This document shows, one piece after another, positions 7,635 to 15,936 of a DNA stretch of 63,675 nt. This DNA is from Williamsia limnetica (GTDB taxonomy: Bacteria; Actinomycetota; Actinomycetes; Mycobacteriales; Mycobacteriaceae): contig NZ_QJSP01000026.1 in NCBI RefSeq assembly GCF_003217475.1, forward strand, positions 1 through 63,675. Direction: 5' to 3'. The notes under the pieces are model-generated. The model did not search any database. It had not been told where the DNA came from and saw only the letters and a program-made list of their open reading frames with translations. Numbering within the stretch: position 1 is the stretch's first letter; the number at the start of each line of letters is the position of its first letter. The position numbers and the translations under genes were made by a program.

Positions 7635-7933
7635 CCGCGCGAAGGGACGCAGCGATGGAGCCGGTGCCACCTGCTGATCGGCCGGTGACCGCCAGGGAGC
7701 ACCGCATCCTGGCGGGAGTGAACGCCGGTGAAGTGATGGAAGGCTCCGGGCTGACTGACGGTGACATTGCTGCGGCGTTGCGGGTTCTGCGTGGGCAGAG
7801 CACTGCGGAGGAGGAAGTTGCTCGGATGCTCGCTGAGCTCGTGGCGGCCCGATCTGGCCGCGAACCCGGTGCCCCGAGCTCGCAGCCGTTGGGCTTGGAA
7901 ACACCCGGACCGATGGAGAGGGATCTACCATGA
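7631..7933 (+). CDS. Small hypothetical protein, 100 residues
   Basis: The TTG at 7631 overlaps the previous stop. An ATG at 7655 (MEPVPPADRP) is an alternative start. The middle is helical (REHRILAGVNAGEVMEGS, then DGDIAAALRVLRGQ) and the C-terminus is Pro/Gly-rich. No family recognised. Its last 4 bp overlap the start of the antitoxin-like gene, so expression is probably coupled to the VbhA/Fic pair. Confidence 0.6.
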   Translation: MTARRDAAMEPVPPADRPVTAREHRILAGVNAGEVMEGSGLTDGDIAAALRVLRGQSTAEEEVARMLAELVAARSGREPGAPSSQPLGLETPGPMERDLP

Positions 7934-8181
7934 CTGTTATGACGACGTCTCAGGAACCGGGGTGGGCGCTGCGGTACCCGGAGCTGTTCGCTGGCTTGAG
8001 CATCGAGCAGCGGTGGTCGGTGCACAACACCATTGCCAACGGTGTGCTGGAGGGCTGGACGCCGGAGCCGGCGGATATTGCGGATCTGACCGCCCTGGTC
8101 CGCGGCGACATCGACGGCGACGAAGCTGTCCGCCGCAGTGACGCGCGGATGGCGGCCCGGTTCGGCGCACGCGCGCAGTAA
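7930..8181 (+). CDS. VbhA-like antitoxin of the Fic protein, 83 residues
   Basis: The segment VHNTIANGVLEGW followed by PEPADIADLTALVRGDIDGDEAVRR has the layout of class I Fic inhibitors (VbhA type). There, a helix ending in a Glu-Gly pair inserts its Glu into the Fic active site and blocks ATP binding, and a DxxxLxxxxxGxIxxxE helix follows. The canonical S/T four residues before the Glu is Asn here. The gene lies 21 bp before the Fic gene, the usual antitoxin-toxin order. Assignment is by motif and position. Confidence 0.7.
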   Translation: MTVMTTSQEPGWALRYPELFAGLSIEQRWSVHNTIANGVLEGWTPEPADIADLTALVRGDIDGDEAVRRSDARMAARFGARAQ

Positions 8182-8202
8182 CGCCCGCCGGGTGATGCGG
8201 GG

Positions 8203-9006
8203 TTGCGGGTGAGGGGATGGAACGACTACTTCTGGCCCGGTACCACCGTGTTGATCAACAAGCGGGGCTTGGCCGATCAAACTCAGCTCGATCAGTTTGA
8301 GTACTTCCGGGCGGCGGTGCGCGAACAAGAAATCCGTAGCGGCACAGTGCCGATCGACCGGACGTTCGACGCACGGCATCTGCAAGCGTTGCACGCGCAT
8401 CTATTTGTCGATGTGTATGAGTGGGCGGGTCAGTACCGCGAGGTGGAGATGTCCAAGGGGCGGCTGCCGTTCGCCACACCCGATCGGATCGGGTCCTACC
8501 TTGCCGACACCGCCCACATCATCGCCACCACGGCGTGGCCGGAGCTGGACCGGGCAGCGTTCGTGGAGCAGTCCGCGAAGGTCTATGCCTACGTCAATAC
8601 GGCCCATTGTTTTCGCGAAGGCAACGGTCGTGCGGGCAAGCTGTTTATCTCTCAGATGGCCGAGATGACGCGGTACGACATCGATTACGCCAAGATCGAT
8701 CGGGCGTTGTGGAATCAGCAATCGGAGTTCAGCCGCCCCGATCTGGGGCAGTACACACCGCATCACCACGAGCTGGTCCCGGTGTTCGACCGGATCACGA
8801 TCGCCCGCCCCGGCCTGCCGCCGGCGGACCCGCGGTTCGAGTCCGCACGCCAAGCCGCGAAGTTCGCGCGGCGTGATCACCCCACCCATCCCCGCGACGC
8901 GACGAGATCACGGGGCACCACCTCGCCGGGTGCGAGCGATCCCCCCGCCGCGGGCCGGCCGCCGGGTTCGCGGCCGGGCCGCGACACCGACGACTACGGC
9001 CGCTAA
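8203..9006 (+). CDS. Fic-domain protein with T4SS-like C-terminal tail, 267 residues
   Basis: Fic domains usually transfer AMP from ATP to hydroxyl groups of target proteins. The N-terminus (RGWNDYFWPGT...NKRGL) is typical of VbhT/Doc-like Fic proteins. The active-site loop HCFREGNGRAGK (135-146) keeps the catalytic His, the acidic residue and GNGR, but has Cys for the usual Pro and Lys for the final Arg. After the fold (about residue 215) comes a Pro/Arg-rich tail with RDHPTHPR and the terminus DDYGR. RDHPTHPR recurs in the protein at 19753-20691, and EDYGR ends the relaxase. The tail suggests export through the T4SS. The start may be TTG 8203 or GTG 8209. Confidence 0.85.
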   Translation: MRVRGWNDYFWPGTTVLINKRGLADQTQLDQFEYFRAAVREQEIRSGTVPIDRTFDARHLQALHAHLFVDVYEWAGQYREVEMSKGRLPFATPDRIGSYLADTAHIIATTAWPELDRAAFVEQSAKVYAYVNTAHCFREGNGRAGKLFISQMAEMTRYDIDYAKIDRALWNQQSEFSRPDLGQYTPHHHELVPVFDRITIARPGLPPADPRFESARQAAKFARRDHPTHPRDATRSRGTTSPGASDPPAAGRPPGSRPGRDTDDYGR

Positions 9007-9035
9007 CACCGGAGTGCGCGACTACAGTCGGTGCT

Positions 9036-9248
9036 CTATCCCCAGCCCGCGATGAGCTGGGTGAGCAGTCCCGCCAGGCCGACGACGACGGCGACCGCGC
9101 CGCACACGACCGTCGGCCACGGGTTCGTACCGCTGTCCCTGGACGCCTGCGTGCGCGACGGATCGGGCTCAGGCGCCATCGCCAACGCAAGGCCACCGAT
9201 GAACGCACCCACAATCACACCGGCCGCACACAGGACGGTGAACAGCAT
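9036..9248 (-). CDS. Small two-helix membrane protein, 70 residues
   Basis: Two hydrophobic segments (about residues 3-24 and 46-66) are separated by a polar Pro/Ser/Arg loop. I chose the ATG at 9248; the longer frame starting at 9830 would overlap the coiled-coil gene entirely and is low-complexity. It lies 5 bp after the stop of that gene, so the two form an operon. No family recognised; small membrane proteins of this kind are common near transfer genes. Confidence 0.65.
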   Translation of the reverse strand: MLFTVLCAAGVIVGAFIGGLALAMAPEPDPSRTQASRDSGTNPWPTVVCGAVAVVVGLAGLLTQLIAGWG

Positions 9249-9253
9249 CGCCC

Positions 9254-9637
9254 TCAGCCGCCCACCGGCGCAGCATCGGCGGCCGTCGACGTGGTGGGTG
9301 TGGTGCCCGCTGAACTGTCTGTGTCGTCGGCTGGTGCCGGGGTGGTGCGTGCACGCGGCGCGGCGGTTCGCTTGCGGGTGGCGGGGCGTTTGGCACCCAG
9401 TGGTTCGGCGTGGAACGGTGCCAAAGTTTTGCGGTCGAACCCGGCCGCGCTGGCTTCGGCCAGCAGCGCGGTCAGTCGCCGTACACGGTCGGCGTCGGCG
9501 GACAAAAGCTCCTCGCGTTCGCGGGTGAGTTCGGTGTGGGTGTCGACGATCTCGCGCAGGACGGTGACTTTGCGTTCGGCGTCGGCGCGGACCTGAGCTT
9601 CGATGGTGTCGAAATCGATCGCAGCAGTAGATGACAT
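9254..9637 (-). CDS. Coiled-coil hypothetical protein, 127 residues
   Basis: Residues about 8-65 form a long charged helix (RADAERKVTVLREIV, then heptads with Leu and Glu) that suggests a coiled coil. The rest is a basic Ala/Pro/Thr-rich tail with RKRTAAPRAR. It could bind DNA or serve as a scaffold. The ATG at 9637 is preceded by AGAAGAGAA. It is co-transcribed with the small membrane protein. Confidence 0.7.
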   Translation of the reverse strand: MSSTAAIDFDTIEAQVRADAERKVTVLREIVDTHTELTREREELLSADADRVRRLTALLAEASAAGFDRKTLAPFHAEPLGAKRPATRKRTAAPRARTTPAPADDTDSSAGTTPTTSTAADAAPVGG

Positions 9638-9954
9638 GCGGTGTTCTCTTCTCTCGTTGACGGCAAAACGGAGACGAAAGGGAAACCCTCTCGCTTACAG
9701 CAGCGCGTGAACACAGACGGCAAATATGCATCCACACACCTGACGAACCAGGTGGTCCCTCATTCTCATCGTAACGCCGGATCGAACCTGTTTGTTGCCT
9801 CGCTGCCTGGCGAGGGGGCGGCGTGTCCATTGCGTTGCGACGTACGGCAATACAATGAGACTGGTGCTGCTGACGGCGAAGTCACCATCGCCAACGCGGC
9901 GCACACCTGAGGGCCGACCGCGCAAGCCGCGGCAGAGGCATGGCCGCTGGGTTC
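9638..9954. other. Intergenic region without recognised gene
   Basis: 317 bp between the minus-strand coiled-coil gene and the end of the KAP NTPase gene. A TACAAT box at 9851-9856 has only a poorly spaced TTGCGT partner. No convincing gene, repeat or terminator was found. Confidence 0.5.
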
Positions 9955-12042
9955 TCATTTATCGTCTGGTTTCTCGATTCGGCCAGCGGCCAGTATTCGT
10001 CGGCCTGTCCAGTTGTTGGCGTCGACGGTGAACGGGTGCTCGGGCTGCGCGTACCACTTGTAGTCTTCGCGGGGAGCGATGATGTCGAAGTCATTTTGGT
10101 TTCGAGAAAATTGGTTGGCGAGATCTGTGGTGATGAAACGAGACGCGAGGTGCTCAATGCCGAACTCTCCGGCTGCGATCGCGCTTGCGATGCCGTCGCG
10201 TAGCGGGTCGAGGTCAACGCCGACGGCGTAGGCAAGGCGGAAAAACTCGATCAGATCGTCACGAATTTCGGGTGCGTGGTCCTGTTCCCGTAAGTGGTTC
10301 AGAAACTCTTCCTGTGCGTCGGGTAGCGCTGCGTCGAGCGTTGATGCCCACCACTGCGGCGTGCCCTGCATTTGCGGGGACGATTTTGCGTGATGCAGGA
10401 CTGCGATACGTGTTCGAGGTACGTGTATCAGTGTCAAAGCGGCCGCGACCTTCGCCGGGTCGCTGTCGTTGGAGATGGCTGCCAGCACTTCTCGGGCCAC
10501 CCATCGGCTGACCAAGTCTTGAAGCGTGAACAGAAACGCTCCAGGCTCGCCGAGGTCGTCGAGCGCGGGTGCCAGCAGAGTTAGCAGCGCAAGGCACTTT
10601 TGGTCTCTGCCGGCGGTCGTTGTCTCTTTTTGAAGTTCCGCCGAGAACGCTTCTTGCGCTTTGTCGAGGGCGAGGAATGCGAGAGTTTGTTTATCGGTGT
10701 GTAGCAGTTTGAGGAGTTCGGTGCCGTCGCCGCCGCCGACGGCTGCCTGTATGGCTTCGCCGACCACACTGTCTGGGAGGTCGAAGTCAGCGAGGATCGC
10801 CATCGTGAAGTAGCGGCCGAAGTAACTTTGCGTCGCGACTCCCCGCCGAGGGTTGAAGTTGTGATCGCTTTTTAACTTGGGGAACAGCATGTGCAGCATC
10901 GTGCGTGCGTGTTCTTTGACGGCGGGAGTGAGCTCGGTGAGCAGATCGTCGGGGTTGAACGGCTCGTACTCACCGGTCCCTATACTGCCTGTCGCAGCTT
11001 CGTAAGTGGGGCTTGTCACGAGCTGGTGTTGGTATTGCGGGAGTTTGGTATGAAGCTCCGGGAAGACTACGCGTAGGAGGGTAAGGCCCATGACGTCCTC
11101 GATGTCGGTCTCGCCGGGCGGATGCATGCTGAGGTCGTAGTCCAACTGCGAGATGTAGCGACCGATTGACCGAGGTGTGATCAATGTGGCGCGCATGGTC
11201 GGTACGAGATCTCGAAGTCTGTGCATATCCGTCAAGTCACTATCGGGACGTCGACGCTGCATCACATCGGCTATGCCGGCGTTGAGCAAACTGACGATCT
11301 GCGCGCCGATGAGAGCTGGGACCGGGACTGGGTACTGCACCATTTTCTCGATGTAGCGCCGGGCCTCGCTGGCCGACCCCGCTGTGCGCGCGGTTTCGAG
11401 TGTGCGCATCAGCGAGTTGTGGTCGTATGCGAGGAGGTACTGCACACCGGGGAACCGGCCGAGGAGTCGGACCACCTTGAGCACGGTCAACAACTCGTCG
11501 CCCTGAAGCCGGTCTATGTCGTCGACCACAACCAATATTTTTTTGGAACCGGTGGCTATTTGATCCGCAGCGGTCTGAAATGCTTTGTTCCACGCCGGAT
11601 GCTCTGTAAGAGAGTCCGCAGCGGCTGTCGCTGCGGCGCTCGCTGACGGGCCGGCGATCGGAATGGCGATCGCCATAGGTGCCGCGATACGCAGGAGACT
11701 GCCGAACGCCCGTCGGGCTGTGTCGAGCTTGCTTTCCGGCAGTGCGCTCAATAGTGCTGCATAGAACTCGCCGAGAAGACTACTGACGTCCTGCGCGGCC
11801 CACGGCGTGAACCGGACCACTGAATACTCGCCACCCTTGAGAGCAAGCGCGTTCTCGATAAGATTGATTAGAGACGTTTTGCCGCTGCCCCACGGCCCAG
11901 TGAGTCCGAACACTACGCTCGCCTTGTTTGAGTGCGTGGCGGCGATCTGTTCGGCGACGCGCGTGGCATAGCCGTCTCGGCCGAAGAGATCTTCTTCCTT
12001 CGTGGTGATCGGTTCGTCATCATTCCGGATCTGGGAATTCAC
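9955..12042 (-). CDS. KAP-family P-loop NTPase, 695 residues
   Basis: Walker A is GPWGSGKTS (about 49-57). A hydrophobic Ala/Ile/Pro-rich segment (about 119-145), of the kind inserted between Walker A and B in many KAP NTPases, may be a membrane hairpin. Walker B is ILVVVDDIDRL (about 169-179), followed by a sensor-like LLAYDHNSL. The C-terminal 400 residues are helical. KAP NTPases are membrane-linked and occur in several anti-phage or signalling systems; no partner gene is adjacent. Codon 1 is GTG at 12042. It has clearly lower GC than its neighbours, which suggests separate acquisition. Confidence 0.85.
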   Translation of the reverse strand: MNSQIRNDDEPITTKEEDLFGRDGYATRVAEQIAATHSNKASVVFGLTGPWGSGKTSLINLIENALALKGGEYSVVRFTPWAAQDVSSLLGEFYAALLSALPESKLDTARRAFGSLLRIAAPMAIAIPIAGPSASAAATAAADSLTEHPAWNKAFQTAADQIATGSKKILVVVDDIDRLQGDELLTVLKVVRLLGRFPGVQYLLAYDHNSLMRTLETARTAGSASEARRYIEKMVQYPVPVPALIGAQIVSLLNAGIADVMQRRRPDSDLTDMHRLRDLVPTMRATLITPRSIGRYISQLDYDLSMHPPGETDIEDVMGLTLLRVVFPELHTKLPQYQHQLVTSPTYEAATGSIGTGEYEPFNPDDLLTELTPAVKEHARTMLHMLFPKLKSDHNFNPRRGVATQSYFGRYFTMAILADFDLPDSVVGEAIQAAVGGGDGTELLKLLHTDKQTLAFLALDKAQEAFSAELQKETTTAGRDQKCLALLTLLAPALDDLGEPGAFLFTLQDLVSRWVAREVLAAISNDSDPAKVAAALTLIHVPRTRIAVLHHAKSSPQMQGTPQWWASTLDAALPDAQEEFLNHLREQDHAPEIRDDLIEFFRLAYAVGVDLDPLRDGIASAIAAGEFGIEHLASRFITTDLANQFSRNQNDFDIIAPREDYKWYAQPEHPFTVDANNWTGRRILAAGRIEKPDDK

Positions 12043-12128
12043 GGTGCAACCGTAGCGACATCGGACCCGTCGGAGCTGCCTTTTCCCGGTCGCCTTCTTT
12101 CGCGCCCCAGCGCATGTCGTCCCTGTTG

Positions 12129-12550
12129 ACGCTTACTCGCGGTCCCGTTCTCTTATAACGGCCAGCCGGGAGGCACGTCGTTCCCGTCCGCGAATCCCCC
12201 GCTGTCCTAAGCCGACGTTTCTGAGCGCTTTGCTCGGCGTCGGCCGCGCCGTGATGCGCACCCGGCAGGCCGTGCTGTGCGTGGCCCGAAGGGCGAACGG
12301 AATCGCCCGGAGGGCGATGCAGTTTTGTTGTCGCGCCGAAGGCGCGCGGGATTCCGCTCGGAACCCGCTGACGCGGCTACTCGCGGAGCAAGCTGTGTTT
12401 TAGGCATGCCTAAAAGCTTGTCACCGTCCCTGGGTCGCGGTACGGTGCATCCATCAACGGTGTTGGTGGATGGTCCTCACGGGTGTGGGTTCGCTGCGCT
12501 GAGCCGGAAGAGAGTGACAAGCCAACAAGCCGACAGGGCGGGAGATCGCG
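12129..12550 (+). other. oriT: Candidate origin of transfer (oriT)
   Basis: 422 bp of non-coding DNA directly before mobC and the relaxase gene, with several inverted repeats. These are GCCC-GAA-GGGC (12284-12294), ATCGCCC-GGA-GGGCGAT (12302-12318), GCGCC-GAA-GGCGC (12333-12345), and an outer CGGAATC/GATTCCG pair (12298-12304 with 12350-12356). There is also a perfect 18-bp palindrome TTTTAGGCATGCCTAAAA (12398-12415) and an imperfect repeat CATCCATCAAC/GTTGGTGGATG (12448-12472). Position and repeats fit oriT plus a MobC operator. The nick site cannot be placed from sequence alone. Confidence 0.55.
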
Positions 12551-12988
12551 ATGACCGACGACGACGCGCAGGGGCAGTCGTCGCGTGCCTCGCGGTCAAT
12601 TTTGCGGCGCCGCAGGGCCAATACGCCCGGGGGCCGGCAGGGCAAGATCGAGGTCAAGGTGACCACGGATGAGGAGGCGTTGCTGCGAGCGCGGGCGCAG
12701 GCAGCGGGTATGTCTGTGCAGCGGTTGATGGTGACGCGGGCCTTGAGTGAGGGCCGTGCGCCGAGTGTGGATTACCAGACCCGCCGGCAGGCGTGGGAGC
12801 AGGCGGTGGCGTTGCAGAATCTGATTGCGGCGGTGGGCAACAACATGAACCAGATCGCTCGCCAAGCCAATAGCGATGGGCAGATTCCGGCGGACTTCGA
12901 GCCGGCATTGGATGCGGTGATGCGCTCGCACCGGCGGGTGTTTGAAGCGTTCGAGGCGACGTTCGGCCTGGAGGGTCAGCGCGGGTGA
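12551..12988 (+). CDS. mobC: MobC-like relaxosome accessory protein, 145 residues
   Basis: A ribbon-helix-helix-like N-terminal segment (KIEVKVTTDEEALLRARAQAAGMSVQRLMVTRAL, about 36-70) is followed by the helical MobC motif around QNLIAAVGNNMNQIARQAN (about 94-112). MobC proteins bind oriT and help the relaxase reach the nick site. The gene overlaps the relaxase start by 4 bp (GTGA), so the two are translationally coupled. The basic N-terminus (SRSILRRRRAN) supports DNA binding. Confidence 0.85.
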   Translation: MTDDDAQGQSSRASRSILRRRRANTPGGRQGKIEVKVTTDEEALLRARAQAAGMSVQRLMVTRALSEGRAPSVDYQTRRQAWEQAVALQNLIAAVGNNMNQIARQANSDGQIPADFEPALDAVMRSHRRVFEAFEATFGLEGQRG

Positions 12989-15096
12989 TCCCGAACATCG
13001 AGAACGGCGCGAAGATGACTGGTCTTGTCATGTACTTGGCCGGGCCGGGCCGGGCGAACGAGCACGACAATCCCCATGTGGTGGCGGCCAGTAGCGGGTC
13101 GGTGAGCATGGCCGGCGGCGCGGGGATGGAGATGACGCGGGAGCAGGCGCTGGCGCTGTCGGAGCAATTGGATATGGCGCGGTTGGTGTTCGGCACTGAG
13201 GTGACCCGGCGCGACAAGGGCGCGTTGGCGGCGGCTCAGGAACGCGGCGTCAAGGGTGCGGCGGCGATCGCGCTGGCGACCCGCGATGAGAACGTGTGGC
13301 ATTGCTCGCTGTCGCTGTCGCCGGAGGAGACGGCGGCGTTGACGCCCGCCGGCGCGACGGTCCAGGGCTTGTCTGATGCGCAGTGGCAGCAGATCGCTGA
13401 GGAGTTCATGGCGGGCATGGGTTTTGACTCTGATGGTGATGCGCCGGCGCGGTGGGTCGCGATCCGTCACGGCCTGTCGAAGAGGGAAGGCGACCACATC
13501 CATATCGCCGCCTCACGCGTGCGTGATGACGGCAGTGTCGTGAAACTGTGGTTCCCCGAACCGGGCGAGGACCGGCCCAAGGGCGACAAGTGGCGCGCGC
13601 AGAATCTGTGCACGCGTTTGGAGGAGTCCCACGGCCTCAAGGTCACCCCGGGGCGGGCTAAAAGCTATCCCGGTAAGGGCTCGTCCCCTGCCCAGGAGAA
13701 CATCGCCGAACGCACGGGGCGCAGCGAGCCAGCCAAGGCGGCGTTGGCGCGGCGGGTCCGTGCGGTCGCCGGTGCTGCCGAGTCCGAAGCCGAGTTCGTG
13801 CGGCTGGCCCGCGCGCACGGACTGCTGGTGCGGCCCCGCTACAAAGCCGGGTCCAAGACGGAGGTGGTCGGGTACTCGGTGGCGCTGCCGACCGGCGACT
13901 ACGCCACCCGTGACGGGCGCCCGGTGTGGCATGGCGGCGGGAAACTCGGCAACGACTTGACCTTGCCGCGACTGCGCGAGCGGTGGGCAGCACCCGATGC
14001 GGGCGGACGCGCGGACGCGGCGAGTGCGTGGGCGCATCATCAGCGCGAGACGATCGACCCGGCTGCGACGGTCGTGCCGGCCGAGGCCGAAAGCGCACGG
14101 TCGGGGATGTCGTGGAAGCAGGCCCGCGCCGAACTCCGGGACCGGTTGATGGCAGCGGCACAAGGCAGCTCGACGGAACGCAACTTCATTCAGGCCGCCC
14201 GCGACAAAGGGGTGCTGCTGCGTCCCCGGTACGCCCCGGGCACCACCGATCGCATCACCGGGTATTCCGCAGCGCTGCCGTCGTCGATCTACAGCGACCG
14301 TGACGGGCACCCGGTGTGGCATGGCGGCGGGAAACTCGACAACACGTTGGCGTTGTCGGAGCTTCGGCGTCAGTGGCCTCCGGCTGGCCCCCAGTCGGCC
14401 ACCGGAGCGATGACGGTGAATGCGTGGGCGCGAGTGGCACCGGCGGCGGCTCAGGCCGCTCAGGTCTCCGCCGAAGCCAAAGGGTGGGCTGCTGCCGGGC
14501 GCAGTGCCCGGGCCTGGCAGGAGCGAATTGAGACACTGGCTGACCCGGCGGCTGCGACACCGCGCCCCGGGACATGGGCGCGCGCTGCCCGCGAGACCGC
14601 GGCCGCGATGTCGGCGTGGTCGGTGCACACCGAAGGCGACCAGCCGGCCGAGCTCGCGCGGATGGCTGATGCACTCTCCGCCGCGTCCGGACACCGACGC
14701 TCCCCCACCGCTGCGCCGCAGAGTCCCGGCGGCGGGTTACGTCGGGTGGCAGCGATGATGCTCGCCGCCAGTAGCGATGACCCGAAGTACTTGTGGCTGG
14801 CGGTGTTCTCGCAACTCGCCGCGACGTCCCGCGCGATCGCTGCGGCCCTGGAGGCCGAGGGGCACGCCCAGCGCGCCCGCGAGCTGACCGCGGCGACCGC
14901 AGCGGCGTCGGCGAAGTTCGACACCATCGCCTCCGGTGCCGACAGCGCCCGCGTGCGGGCGAACCTCGCGGCCGCCGGACCCGCTGCCACCCGCACACGC
15001 ACACAGCCACCGGCGGGCCGGCCCACCGACACGAACCGGCCACCGACCGCCGCGCCGCACCGCCGGGAGGCGGGGCGCGAGGACTACGGCCGGTAA
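12985..15096 (+). CDS. MOBP-type relaxase, 703 residues
   Basis: The N-terminal relaxase domain includes a candidate catalytic Tyr in LVMYLAG (Y17) and the metal-binding histidine motif HIHIAASRVRDDG (171-183), preceded by AIRHGLS. It nicks oriT and pilots the strand into the recipient. After about residue 245 the protein has two copies of an 80-residue module (VRPRY...GYSxALP...RDGxPVWHGGGKL, about 250-330 and 377-455). A helical region and a Pro/Arg-rich tail ending REDYGR follow. That tail resembles the Fic protein's end and probably carries the T4SS signal. The start is GTG. Confidence 0.88.
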   Translation: MIPNIENGAKMTGLVMYLAGPGRANEHDNPHVVAASSGSVSMAGGAGMEMTREQALALSEQLDMARLVFGTEVTRRDKGALAAAQERGVKGAAAIALATRDENVWHCSLSLSPEETAALTPAGATVQGLSDAQWQQIAEEFMAGMGFDSDGDAPARWVAIRHGLSKREGDHIHIAASRVRDDGSVVKLWFPEPGEDRPKGDKWRAQNLCTRLEESHGLKVTPGRAKSYPGKGSSPAQENIAERTGRSEPAKAALARRVRAVAGAAESEAEFVRLARAHGLLVRPRYKAGSKTEVVGYSVALPTGDYATRDGRPVWHGGGKLGNDLTLPRLRERWAAPDAGGRADAASAWAHHQRETIDPAATVVPAEAESARSGMSWKQARAELRDRLMAAAQGSSTERNFIQAARDKGVLLRPRYAPGTTDRITGYSAALPSSIYSDRDGHPVWHGGGKLDNTLALSELRRQWPPAGPQSATGAMTVNAWARVAPAAAQAAQVSAEAKGWAAAGRSARAWQERIETLADPAAATPRPGTWARAARETAAAMSAWSVHTEGDQPAELARMADALSAASGHRRSPTAAPQSPGGGLRRVAAMMLAASSDDPKYLWLAVFSQLAATSRAIAAALEAEGHAQRARELTAATAAASAKFDTIASGADSARVRANLAAAGPAATRTRTQPPAGRPTDTNRPPTAAPHRREAGREDYGR

Positions 15097-15193
15097 CGCT
15101 CGCGCCCATCGGACGGGTCCGATGGATGTGGGCGATACCGTTCTAGAAGTGAACGAGCGACACGGTCGCGGCGTGTGATGAAGGAGAGCGACC

Positions 15194-15766
15194 GTGTACT
15201 ACGCATGGCTCGATGAATCGGGGTCCAACGGCGCCCTCGATCCCGGTACCTACATTCTCAGCGCGGCCATCTGCACGGCGGAGAGCATCGATGTGACGCG
15301 CGCGGCGATGCGCGCCCTGTTGTTGGGCAAGGGGCACCGAAAGCTGCACTGGCGCGAAGAGGACGAGCACCGCCAACAACTGATCGCCGCCACGATCGCT
15401 TCCCTTGACGTCGAGCACCTGGTGGTGGTCCGGTCCGACGCGTCGACCACCGACAGACCCGAGCGGCAACGCCGTTTGTGTGTGGAACGGATGCTCCCCG
15501 AGCTGGTTGCTCTGGGTGTACGCCACGCCTACTTCGAGTCCCGCGGCCGCAAAGATGACCGCCGCGACCACGACACCCTGGACTACCTACGGCGCAAGCA
15601 TCACGTCAGGGGCCCGCTGCACATCGATCACATTGGCGGCCCGGCCGATCCCATGCTCTGGATTCCCGACGCCTGCTGCGGAGCCATCACGCAAATGCGA
15701 TGCGGCGACGACCGCTGCTATCAAACCCTGAGCTCGTCGGTCACGCTCATCGACATCGCCCTGTAG
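15194..15766 (+). CDS. DUF3800-like protein, 190 residues
   Basis: It begins WLDESGSNG, the signature of DUF3800, a family with a predicted RNase H-like fold and acidic residues. Further acidic positions are in HYFES-like AYFESRGRKDD (about 115-125) and LDYL. Its biochemical activity is not established. DUF3800 genes are often near restriction or abortive-infection genes. The GTG at 15194 follows AGGAGAG. A terminator lies 8 bp after the stop. It is the first gene of a defence-like cluster. Confidence 0.75.
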   Translation: MYYAWLDESGSNGALDPGTYILSAAICTAESIDVTRAAMRALLLGKGHRKLHWREEDEHRQQLIAATIASLDVEHLVVVRSDASTTDRPERQRRLCVERMLPELVALGVRHAYFESRGRKDDRRDHDTLDYLRRKHHVRGPLHIDHIGGPADPMLWIPDACCGAITQMRCGDDRCYQTLSSSVTLIDIAL

Positions 15767-15774
15767 ATACACGC

Positions 15775-15815
15775 GAACCCCAGGCCCTGTCTTCCGGCAG
15801 GATCTCCTGGGGTTC
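15775..15815 (+). terminator. Terminator after the DUF3800 gene
   Basis: GAACCCCAGG (15775-15784) pairs with CCTGGGGTTC (15806-15815) around a 21-nt loop that has its own CCTG/CAGG pairing. Confidence 0.7.
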
Positions 15816-15936
15816 ACTTCTGATGCTCACCGCAGTGGCACCAGCTATACCACCACTATCGCCCGACCTGTCGATACCTGTCAACATCGCCCACCCTGAC
15901 CTGGGCACCGTATGAGTACGCGGGCGGGGAAGCGCC

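Noticed and set aside
9715-9730. Third occurrence of AGACGGCAAAT
   Set aside because: The sequence continues ATGC instead of CTC and no hairpin forms around it, so it is not a third copy of the 45.0-kb element.
9841-9860. TACAAT box as a promoter
   Set aside because: The only -35-like hexamer is at a 15-bp spacing and no + strand gene follows.
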